DNA of 6,959 bases. It comes from JAABRU01 sp964534335 (GTDB taxonomy: Bacteria > Desulfobacterota > Desulfobacteria > Desulfobacterales > Desulfococcaceae). Positions 1-5,906 of this stretch are shown piece by piece. How positions within the stretch are numbered: the first letter of the stretch is position 1; the number at the start of each line of letters is the position of its first letter. A program made the translations under genes and the position numbers. The stretch is from positions 1-6,959 of the forward strand of contig CAZHPS010000378.1 of assembly GCA_964534335.1 (NCBI GenBank), read 5' to 3'. The notes under the pieces are model-generated. The model was given only the letters and a program-made list of their open reading frames with translations. It had not been told where the DNA came from and did no database searches.

Positions 1-26
1 TGCACTCCTCCGGATTTGCATTCCGC

Positions 27-85
27 ATTGTATAAAACCAATAGCGAACCGGTATGATACCAATTCCTCATTGATTTGATACAAT
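27..85. repeat. 59-bp imperfect palindrome, copy 1
   Basis: The left arm (27-42, ATTGTATAAAACCAAT) pairs with the right arm (70-85, ATTGATTTGATACAAT) at 14 of 16 positions. The exact centre at 56 is the middle base of the small palindrome GGTAT-G-ATACC (51-61). This could form a long hairpin or act as a symmetric protein site. Confidence 0.75.
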
Positions 86-87
86 GT

Positions 88-119
88 GTGCAAAAAACCG
101 CTCCGCTCAATTTTTGCAC
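88..119. repeat. GTGCAAAAA hairpin, copy 1
   Basis: A perfect 9-bp inverted repeat, GTGCAAAAA (88-96) and TTTTTGCAC (111-119), encloses a 14-base spacer. It sits between two of the larger palindromes. The T-rich 3' arm superficially resembles a terminator, but the T run is inside the stem. Confidence 0.7.
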
Positions 120-140
120 TCCTCCGGATTTGCATTCCGC

Positions 141-199
141 ATTTTATAAAACCAATGGTGAATCGGTATAATACCAATTCTCCATTGATTTGATACAAT
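141..199. repeat. 59-bp imperfect palindrome, copy 2
   Basis: Arms 141-156 and 184-199 pair at 13 of 16 positions, centred exactly on base 170 in GGTAT-A-ATACC (165-175). The inner flanks (157-164 and 176-183) also pair at 6 of 8 positions, so this is the best-folded copy. Confidence 0.75.
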
Positions 200-226
200 A
201 CCGTCAGTTTTTCCGCTGCCGGGCGT

Positions 227-258
227 GTGCAAAAAACCGCTCCGCTTAATTTTTGCAC
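227..258. repeat. GTGCAAAAA hairpin, copy 2
   Basis: GTGCAAAAA (227-235) and TTTTTGCAC (250-258) again flank a 14-base spacer. The spacer differs from copy 1 at one base. Confidence 0.7.
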
Positions 259-279
259 TCCTCCGGATTTGTATTCTGT

Positions 280-338
280 ATTGTACAGAATCAATGGAAA
301 ATCGGTATTATACCAATTCTCCATTGAAAATATACTTA
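280..338. repeat. 59-bp palindrome, copy 3 with decayed right arm
   Basis: The centre GGTAT-T-ATACC (304-314) and inner flanks are intact, and the left arm (280-295) is recognisable. The expected right arm (323-338) pairs at only about 9 of 16 positions. The match to the other copies ends here and the 9-bp-period tract begins at 351. Confidence 0.6.
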
Positions 339-350
339 TGATTCGGTTTC

Positions 351-394
351 CCACAGAGGACACAGAGATAAAAAACCACAGAGAACACAGAGGA
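351..394. repeat. CACAGAGRA 9-mer repeats (two tandem pairs)
   Basis: Four 9-mers of the form CACAGAGNN lie at 352-360, 361-369, 377-385 and 386-394, as two tandem pairs 25 bp apart; the second pair is preceded by an A run. I recognise this style from memory as a dispersed intergenic repeat of environmental bacterial genomes; its function is unknown to me. Confidence 0.7.
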
Positions 395-407
395 AATAAA
401 TCACCTT

Positions 408-442
408 ATTGTATAAATTCAATAGCGAATCGGTATTATACC
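408..442. repeat. Left half of the 59-bp palindrome (copy 4)
   Basis: The left arm (408-423) matches the ideal arm at 14 of 16 positions and the centre GGTAT-T-ATACC (432-442) is intact, but nothing that follows pairs with the left arm. It lies between the two 9-mer tracts, as if cut or overwritten at about 443. Confidence 0.65.
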
Positions 443-491
443 AGCCCGCTTTCAAAACATGGGAATACCGGTTTTGTATTCAAATCCTGTT

Positions 492-518
492 TTTCCGTGT
501 GTTTCGTGTGTTTCGTGG
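492..518. repeat. GTTTCGTGT 9-mer repeat tract
   Basis: Three 9-bp units lie at 492-500 (TTTCCGTGT), 501-509 (GTTTCGTGT) and 510-518 (GTTTCGTGG), followed by TTAAAAAAA. Read on the minus strand it begins AACCACGAAACAC, the same layout (A run, CCAC, 9-mer units) as the tract at 351-394, so the two face each other. Confidence 0.65.
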
Positions 519-574
519 TTAAAAAAATACAGATATTCCCTGATTTCTGAAAACGGTTTTGTATATCTGAATAT

Positions 575-621
575 CGGGAAATGTGGAGACAGGTCTGGAA
601 CCTGTTTTTCCGTATTTCCCG
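575..621. repeat. Imperfect 47-base stem-loop
   Basis: The outer arms CGGGAAAT (575-582) and ATTTCCCG (614-621) pair perfectly, as do the inner arms ACAGGT (589-594) and ACCTGT (600-605) around a 5-base loop, with a partly paired GGA/TCC stretch between. No T tract follows directly on either strand, so a plain intrinsic terminator is not the best reading. It may be a structured dispersed element or an RNA fold in the 3' trailer of the kinase transcript. Confidence 0.5.
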
Positions 622-639
622 ACAGTTGTTTTTATTCCC

Positions 640-662
640 AAAAAAAATGACCAGTCGGTCAT
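640..662 (-). terminator. Probable intrinsic terminator of the kinase transcription unit
   Basis: On the minus strand a 6-bp stem (ATGACC, loop GACT, GGTCAT) at 662-647 runs straight into eight T residues (647-640). It lies about 140 bases past the kinase stop codon, in the correct orientation. The stem is short and only moderately GC-rich. The same bases also look like an operator of the type bound by TetR-family repressors, so the terminator call is moderate. Confidence 0.5.
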
Positions 663-800
663 CTTTTATAAAACAGAAAAACAGATGATTGGCAAGAATT
701 TTTTATCCGGAATACAGAATTTTGCGGAACGGAACAGATTGACAGGGGAAGAAGAGCGCAGATCAATGGTATTTCTGCTGATTTTTGAAAACATAACCTG

Positions 801-3101
801 TCATTTGCACAAAGCCCTTATATTTTTGACAAGCTCAGGATATGCATCCAGTGTCAGATTAATCTTTTCAATATCAAAACTGCTTACCTGACGGCCCAGT
901 TCCTGACCGAATTTATCCAGCATTTCCAAGCTGTATTCCTGTCCTGCTTTCTTTATGAGTTCCCCGAATTCCGCTATGTCATCAAAAAAGCCGTTCTGCC
1001 GCGCAGTTTCCCATTTGGGAGTGAATTCGCTTTCCAGCAGACGCAGCAGTTCCGGCAGCCGTTCCCGAACTTCAGGACCGGGCTCATCAGCAGCAGGTTT
1101 CTGCACCTGAGAATCTTTTTCAGGCATATCAGGAATAACAGATTCACCTTTTTTGCGGTAGGGAATGAAACGGGACAGTCTGCGGATCAGATCCTGCTTT
1201 TTGAAGGGTTTGGTCATCAGCCCGTCAAATCCGGAGGCCATAATGCGATCCTGCTCTGATTTCATGCCTGCGGCAGTCAGGGCAACCACAGGAATATGCC
1301 GGATTTCCTCATCTTTGCGTATGCGTTCCGTAGCCTCGCACCCGTCCATAATGGGCATGCGTATATCCATCAGCACCATATCAGGCCGGTGTTTGCGCAT
1401 CATCAGCACAGCCTGCTCTCCGTTTTCCGCCTCTATGAAACGAAGAGGGGTATCCTGCAGATATGCCCGGATCAGGTTCCGGTTGGCTTTGATATCATCC
1501 ACAATCAGGATCAAAGAGGGAGCAAAGGTTATCTCCTCATCCCTGGATGCATCATAGGCAGTTGATTTCACAGCCGCAGTACCGCATGCCACATTGTGCA
1601 GAACAATCACAAAACGGCTGCCTCTGCCGGATCTGCTCTGCACAGAAATACTGCCACCCATCATCTCCACCAGACGTTTGGTGATGGTCAGTCCCAGCCC
1701 GGTTCCCCCGTATTTTTTGGTACTCTGGCCGTCCTGCTGGAGAAAAGCCTCAAAAATCTTTTCCTGTGATCCGGGTGCAATCCCAATGCCTGTATCCTCC
1801 ACACTCATTATCAGATCAATGCTGCCATCGCTGTCATTTTTGGATGCTCTTTCAGCCGAGAGACGGATATAGCCTTCCTCGGTAAACTTCACAGCATTGC
1901 CGATAAGGTTGAAAATCACCTGCCGCACCCGCACTTCATCAAGCAGCAGACTTTCAGGAATGGCCGGATCAATTTCTGTGACAAAATCCAGTTTTTTCTC
2001 TTTTATCTTCAAAGAAAAGATATGCCCGATCTCTTTGAACACCGCAGAAAGGCTTACGGGTTCATACTGCAGATCCAGTTTGCGAGCCTCTATTTTGCTC
2101 AGATCCAGAATGTCATTGATCAGGGAAAGCAGCCCCTTGCCGCTGGATCTGATGGAATCCAGCCAGGAACGCTGTTTTTCATCTGTGATACTGGCATACA
2201 GGAGTTCTGTAAATCCCAGAACCGCATTCATGGGAGTGCGGATTTCATGGCTTATATTTGCCAGAAATTCACTTTTGGCACGGTTTGCAGACTCTGCCTC
2301 CTCTTTGGCCTGCAGCAGGGCAGTATTGGTATCTCGCAGCGCGGCAGTGCGCTGAATGACCAGATCCTCCAGATGCTCCCGATGCTCCTTGAGTTCTTTT
2401 TCCCTTGACTGGATTTCCTGCAGCATTTCATTGAAACCGTCAATGAGAATGCCGATTTCATCACTGCTGTGCCTGTTCGCACGCATTGAATAATCTTTTT
2501 TCTGAGAAATGACACGGGCTGTCTCTGCAAGTTCCAGGACAGGGCCGGAAATGATATGCTGGAGAAAGATGGACAGAATCAGGGCAACAATGAATCCCAT
2601 GAAAATAATGCCGCCCACAATCACCATATACTGACGCACCTGTATATGGATGTTTTTGAGATCATGCTGGATGAAAATGGTGCCTATGATTTCATTTTCA
2701 ATGAAAATCTGCTGGAACAGGTAAAGGTATTCGCTGTCAAAGGAGTGACTGGTCTCACGGAGGGGCGGAGGCTCAATATTTTTTTTTTCCGCATCAGGTG
2801 AAACATACAGGGCAAAGACATTTCCGTCCTGACGGTAAATGCACGCGTAAAAAATTCCGGGATTGGCCCGGAATGCGGAAAGATGACGCTCTGCTGTATA
2901 ACGGTCGTCAAAGACCAGCGCACCCTCACTGTTCATTCCCACCACATTTGCCAGAGAGGAAAGATCCTTGACCAGATTTTCCCTGAAAGTCACCATCTCT
3001 TTGGAAACAAAGGCCAAAGATGCCAGCAGCAGAGTGATGCTGCTGGTAATCAGGGTAATCAGAATTACCTTCTGTTTTATGGACAGTTTCAGACCGCGCA
3101 T
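801..3101 (-). CDS. CHASE8-HAMP hybrid sensor histidine kinase with receiver domain
   Basis: Predicted inner-membrane kinase of 766 residues. In order: transmembrane helix about 11-32; periplasmic CHASE8-like domain about 37-145, with the NSEGALVFDD stretch (57-66) and a following YRQDGNVFALY segment as in YfiN; second helix about 158-180; HAMP about 183-232; coiled coil to about 272; HisKA with phospho-acceptor His285 in SHEIRTP; HATPase with N box (N398, N402), DTGIGI (436-441) and GGTGLGL (465-471); receiver with D535/D536, acceptor Asp579, T609 and K631. The tail 680-766 is helical with no HPt-type histidine. All catalytic residues are present, so it should autophosphorylate and pass phosphate to its own receiver. 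The start is ATG at 3101, since an upstream TTG (3125) has no advantage and a GGAGG lies 12 bases before the ATG. The signal is probably relayed by the YfiR-like neighbour, by analogy with YfiR-YfiN. Confidence 0.93.
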   Translation of the reverse strand: MRGLKLSIKQKVILITLITSSITLLLASLAFVSKEMVTFRENLVKDLSSLANVVGMNSEGALVFDDRYTAERHLSAFRANPGIFYACIYRQDGNVFALYVSPDAEKKNIEPPPLRETSHSFDSEYLYLFQQIFIENEIIGTIFIQHDLKNIHIQVRQYMVIVGGIIFMGFIVALILSIFLQHIISGPVLELAETARVISQKKDYSMRANRHSSDEIGILIDGFNEMLQEIQSREKELKEHREHLEDLVIQRTAALRDTNTALLQAKEEAESANRAKSEFLANISHEIRTPMNAVLGFTELLYASITDEKQRSWLDSIRSSGKGLLSLINDILDLSKIEARKLDLQYEPVSLSAVFKEIGHIFSLKIKEKKLDFVTEIDPAIPESLLLDEVRVRQVIFNLIGNAVKFTEEGYIRLSAERASKNDSDGSIDLIMSVEDTGIGIAPGSQEKIFEAFLQQDGQSTKKYGGTGLGLTITKRLVEMMGGSISVQSRSGRGSRFVIVLHNVACGTAAVKSTAYDASRDEEITFAPSLILIVDDIKANRNLIRAYLQDTPLRFIEAENGEQAVLMMRKHRPDMVLMDIRMPIMDGCEATERIRKDEEIRHIPVVALTAAGMKSEQDRIMASGFDGLMTKPFKKQDLIRRLSRFIPYRKKGESVIPDMPEKDSQVQKPAADEPGPEVRERLPELLRLLESEFTPKWETARQNGFFDDIAEFGELIKKAGQEYSLEMLDKFGQELGRQVSSFDIEKINLTLDAYPELVKNIRALCK

Positions 3102-3105
3102 GATT

Positions 3106-3669
3106 TCAGGGCGCCTCCGTTGCAATTTCAGCGGACATCAGCAGTTGGGAACTAAGCTGCAGACCTGCACTCCGGGCCGCCTTCAGATTCACCGCAAAGC
3201 GCAGCCGATCTTTTTCTGTGAAAAAACGGATAATTCCCCCTTTTTTGCCAAAGTCCTCTGTCTCCCCGATGGTCAGTACCGGGCCTGTGGGCATGGCCGG
3301 AAACCGGGTTTCCGCAGAAGCTGCCACAAAAAGAATCTGGCAGCCCGGATCGCCTTCTCCGGGCTCCTCATATTTCTGCACCTCAATCCGCCGCTTCCGG
3401 ATCATTTTGCTGCGCAGAGACATCATAATATCCGCTCCCCCCTCTGCGGCCACGCACAGCACAATGGGGCTTTCCTCCCCGGCAAAGGTATCAGCAGGCC
3501 ACTGGGTGAAACGGGCAAAATGATAAATGAATCCGGCTTTCACCCGGTATTCCGCGCCGGACAGTTCCTCGGCCCATGACCATGTGCAAAGGCTCAGATG
3601 CAAAATGCCTATGAGCAGCCCGGTTTTTCCCGCAAATACGTATCCGGCCACAGACAGACGTCCATACAT
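3106..3669 (-). CDS. YfiR-family (DUF4154) periplasmic protein
   Basis: Predicted exported protein of 187 residues, the usual size for this family. A hydrophobic stretch (about 18-32) ends in WSWA-EE, a plausible signal-peptidase site near residue 33. Family signatures follow: EYRVKAGFIYHFARFTQWP (40-58), PIVLCV (68-73), CQILFVA (110-116), GPVLTIGE (129-136), GGIIRFF (144-150), LRFAVNL (156-162) and GLQLSSQLL (169-177). In Pseudomonas, YfiR restrains the cyclase YfiN through its periplasmic part; here the adjacent kinase carries a YfiN-like sensor, so I infer that it is the partner. Two cysteines (C72, C110) remain in the mature protein and might form a disulfide. The start is uncertain: an in-frame ATG at 3762, 17 bases after the receptor stop codon, would add 31 residues before the signal peptide. 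I prefer 3669 because of the signal peptide and length. Confidence 0.85.
   Translation of the reverse strand: MYGRLSVAGYVFAGKTGLLIGILHLSLCTWSWAEELSGAEYRVKAGFIYHFARFTQWPADTFAGEESPIVLCVAAEGGADIMMSLRSKMIRKRRIEVQKYEEPGEGDPGCQILFVAASAETRFPAMPTGPVLTIGETEDFGKKGGIIRFFTEKDRLRFAVNLKAARSAGLQLSSQLLMSAEIATEAP
3114..3118 (-). promoter_or_regulatory. Ribosome-binding site of the kinase, inside the yfiR-like gene
   Basis: GGAGG on the minus strand lies 12 bases before the ATG at 3101 and within the last codons of the upstream gene, whose TGA stop is at 3106-3108. The spacing is slightly long. The arrangement supports translational coupling and the choice of the ATG over the TTG at 3125. Confidence 0.6.
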
Positions 3670-3779
3670 CTTCCGGATCAGATTTTCCAAATTCCGGAAA
3701 CCGCAAAAGTCTTTGCAGGCAAAAACTTCCGGCTGTTTACTTGTATCCCGTTTCCGCACCATAGTCAGAATACCTGATC

Positions 3780-5825
3780 CTAAAAATACCACTGGAGCCT
3801 GACATGGAAACTCCGCTCCACTTTCAGAGAGGAAAACTCCGCATGATCCGGCTCCAGCAGATTCTGTCCTGTCACGGCAACTTCGAGCTGCGGTGTCATC
3901 CGCCAGGCCAGCCGAGCATCCAGGGAAACATACGCGTCCACTTCGCTGTCTGAGAGACGATCCACATAGCGGAACCAGATGTCTGATTCCAGATTCCGTC
4001 CCATATCCAGCGCAGAACGCAGGGAAAACTGGTTGCGGGGATTGGATCCCTGTGTCAGCCCGGCTGCCTCTGCATCTGAAGATGCCCGGTGTATGGCTGT
4101 TTCCAAAAAGGTATAGGCTCCCTGCAGTCTCCACTCTGGAAGAATCTGCCAGTCCGCTGCCAGTTCAATCCCCCAGGATTCCCCGTCCGAGATATTTTCA
4201 TACCGGAAATCCGTGATGTCATCCCCTGATACGGAATCATTTTGGCGGTAATCAATGAGATCATCGTAATTATTGTAAAAAGCTGTTGTTCCAAACCAAA
4301 GGTTCTCCGCAGGCTGAAACCGGTATCCGCTTTCATAGGCCCACAGGCTTTCGGCTTCCAGCTCTGTACTGCCTGTCACCCTCACCCTTTCAGGTTCTGC
4401 ACTGTCAGAGGGAAAAACCCATGAATCCTGCACTCCTGCATACTCCACGCGCGAAGGAACCCGCGCAGCACGGGACACTGCCGCCCACAATGCATGTCTT
4501 TCCCTCAGAAACCAGAGAAATCTTGCACTGGGCTGGGTTTCCCATCCTGTATAATCATTATGCTCACACCGGATGCCCAGGGTCAGCATAAGTCTGTCCG
4601 GAATAAGCTGTATCCTGTCCTGCACAAAAAAACTGCCTGTAAACAGACTCTCATGATCCGGTTCCACGCGGATATCATAACCTTCCCCGAACTGATCCCG
4701 GATATAACGCAGGTTTGTTCCCCAGATCATATGATGTCCGCTCAGGGGTTCTGTGCGGAACTGCAGTTCTGCATCCAGGGTATCTGCACGCACATCACTT
4801 CCCTCAAAATCCCTGTCATACCAGTCATACCAGAACTGCATAACTGCATCAGATGTTTCAGAAAAACGGTGTTCCCACTGTGCCAGCATATGTCCGCCTG
4901 AAGATCGGGACACATCACTTACCTGCACAGGCCCGTCTGAGATAGTATCCCCGATCCTGTACATATCATCGTCAAATCTGCCTGACTGAACCTCTCCCTG
5001 AAAACTCAGGCGATCCTTCTCAGGCTCATTGCCTGTATCCATGCGGAATCCGACTCTTCCTGATCGCCAGTCACCCTTGGAGGGATCATTGCGGATATCC
5101 CGGTCACTGTCTGTCAGACTGCCCCGGCTGAAATATTTTGCATATACCCTGTAATACATCCCGTAATCCGGCAGCAATCCACCGTAGCGCACCGCCCCGA
5201 TGCCCTCCTCTGTGCCCCCGAGCAGGGAAACCATGCCTCCCTGCGTGTCCTGCGCACTGCGGGTGATGATATTGATCACGCCGTTTACGGCATTCAGACC
5301 CCACAGGGCAGCCCCTGGTCCCATGATGATTTCAATTCTCTCTATATCTTCCAGCACAGTGTCCTGCATATCCCAGAATACTCCGGAATATACATGGGTA
5401 TAAACACTGCGTCCGTCAATAAGCACCAGCAGTTTGTTGGAAAACTGTTCGTTGAGTCCCCGGATGTTCACTGCCCATTCTGTGGCAGAAATCCGTGCCA
5501 CCTGCACGCCCGGAGCCATGCGCAGCAGTTCAGGAATGCTTGTTGCCCCGGAACGCCGGATATCATCTCCGGTAATCACAAACACTGCGGCCGCTGTTTC
5601 GGACAGCCTTTCCGGAGTCCGGGAAGCCGAGGTGATTTTAACATTCTTCAGTTCCTCAAGGCTCAGGGAAGTGAAATCAATCCCCTCCTCATCTCGGCCT
5701 GCAGCCGCAGTTACAGGCAAAAGGCATAGCACAGCGCACAGCACTGCAAAAAACCGGAGGCAGGATATGGCTGTCCCAATGATGAATGATAAATGATGAA
5801 TGATGAACTTGTCCGGGTTCTGCAT
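3780..5825 (-). CDS. TonB-dependent outer-membrane receptor
   Basis: Predicted receptor of 681 residues. A hydrophobic signal core (about 24-42) precedes a likely cleavage after AAA (residue 42). The segment DFTSLSLEELKNVKITSASR (50-69) is a typical lead-in to the plug, in the TonB-box area. Plug motifs include VFVITGDDIRRSG (81-93), IRGLN (121-125), LVLIDGRSVY (133-142), IERIEIIMGPGA (161-172) and NAVNGVINIITR (178-189). From about 200 on there are alternating aromatic beta strands, ending in LQWYF with a terminal Phe as expected for BAM-assembled barrels. There is no N-terminal STN signalling domain, so it is not of the FecA sigma-regulated type. The substrate cannot be told from sequence. 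The frame stays open to a TTG at 5888, but those codons lie in the ftsZ terminator hairpin, so I use the ATG at 5825; its ribosome-binding site is weak (AGAAAAGAAA). Residues 7-16 (FIIHHLSFII) are encoded by a tandem heptamer repeat. Confidence 0.92.
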   Translation of the reverse strand: MQNPDKFIIHHLSFIIGTAISCLRFFAVLCAVLCLLPVTAAAGRDEEGIDFTSLSLEELKNVKITSASRTPERLSETAAAVFVITGDDIRRSGATSIPELLRMAPGVQVARISATEWAVNIRGLNEQFSNKLLVLIDGRSVYTHVYSGVFWDMQDTVLEDIERIEIIMGPGAALWGLNAVNGVINIITRSAQDTQGGMVSLLGGTEEGIGAVRYGGLLPDYGMYYRVYAKYFSRGSLTDSDRDIRNDPSKGDWRSGRVGFRMDTGNEPEKDRLSFQGEVQSGRFDDDMYRIGDTISDGPVQVSDVSRSSGGHMLAQWEHRFSETSDAVMQFWYDWYDRDFEGSDVRADTLDAELQFRTEPLSGHHMIWGTNLRYIRDQFGEGYDIRVEPDHESLFTGSFFVQDRIQLIPDRLMLTLGIRCEHNDYTGWETQPSARFLWFLRERHALWAAVSRAARVPSRVEYAGVQDSWVFPSDSAEPERVRVTGSTELEAESLWAYESGYRFQPAENLWFGTTAFYNNYDDLIDYRQNDSVSGDDITDFRYENISDGESWGIELAADWQILPEWRLQGAYTFLETAIHRASSDAEAAGLTQGSNPRNQFSLRSALDMGRNLESDIWFRYVDRLSDSEVDAYVSLDARLAWRMTPQLEVAVTGQNLLEPDHAEFSSLKVERSFHVRLQWYF
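5778..5805. repeat. Heptanucleotide tandem repeat, 4 x AATGATR
   Basis: Four consecutive 7-mers lie at 5778-5784 (AATGATG), 5785-5791 (AATGATA), 5792-5798 (AATGATG) and 5799-5805 (AATGATG). They fall between the receptor's ATG (5825) and its signal-peptide core. Since 7 is not a multiple of 3, gain or loss of one unit would shift the receptor frame. Confidence 0.85.
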
Positions 5826-5856
5826 TTTCTTTTCTGCGGGTTTCTCAGCATTCCAT

Positions 5857-5885
5857 AAAAAAACCAGGTCATGCCAACCTGGTTT
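5857..5885 (-). terminator. Intrinsic terminator after ftsZ
   Basis: A perfect 9-bp stem, AAACCAGGT and ACCTGGTTT (5861-5869 and 5877-5885) with a 7-base loop, is followed on the minus strand by a run of seven T residues (5863-5857). It starts 21 bases after the ftsZ stop codon. It separates ftsZ from the receptor gene and occupies the bases a TTG start at 5888 would have used as its first codons. Confidence 0.85.
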
Positions 5886-5906
5886 CAAAAAAATAAGTGA
5901 CAGATC

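Larger units (their letters stand above)
1..443. repeat. Composite repeat array, period about 114 bp, at least 3 full or part units plus a half unit
   Basis: Units begin with the same run (TGCACTCCTCCGGATTTG) at 1, 115 and 254. Units 1 and 2 match closely over their whole length, but unit 2 carries 25 extra bases at 200-224, so the spacings are 114 and 139. Unit 3 matches up to about 327 and then diverges. A half unit (408-443) retains only the left part of the inner palindrome. Each full unit contains a 59-bp AT-rich palindrome followed by a second hairpin (GTGCAAAAA / TTTTTGCAC). The window opens inside the unit, so the array probably extends to the left. The family is unknown to me; it looks like a dispersed, MITE- or REP-like intergenic element. 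Confidence 0.8.
1..800. other. Gene-free, repeat-rich intergenic region
   Basis: No convincing protein gene was found in these 800 bases. The open frames present are short, lack a recognisable domain and run through repeated DNA, and one overlaps the end of the kinase gene on the other strand. Positions 1-443 hold a composite palindromic repeat array, 351-394 and 492-518 hold two 9-bp-period tracts, 575-621 holds an imperfect stem-loop and 640-662 a probable terminator. I see nothing I can name between about 663 and 800, which is the 3' flank of the kinase gene. No tRNA, rRNA or CRISPR pattern was seen. Confidence 0.7.

Noticed and set aside
1..443. CRISPR array
   Set aside because: Units are about 114 bp, nearly identical along their whole length, and have no short constant repeat with unique spacers.
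1..443. Integron attC sites, because the elements are imperfect palindromes of 59 bp at regular spacing
   Set aside because: I found no paired core sites of the GTTRRRY/RYYYAAC type at the element ends, no cassette genes between them and no integrase in view.
227..550. Open frame of about 107 codons on the plus strand
   Set aside because: It runs through the palindrome array and both 9-mer tracts, has no recognisable domain, and its sequence follows the repeats, so it is very unlikely to be a gene.
583..891. Open frame of about 102 codons on the plus strand
   Set aside because: It begins in the stem-loop, crosses the terminator hairpin and overlaps the 3' end of the kinase gene in antisense; no family features.
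5778..5805. Fur-box-like site, because the repeat is built of ATGAT units
   Set aside because: The units are tandem direct repeats, not the inverted GATAAT arrangement, and they lie within the coding sequence after the chosen ATG.
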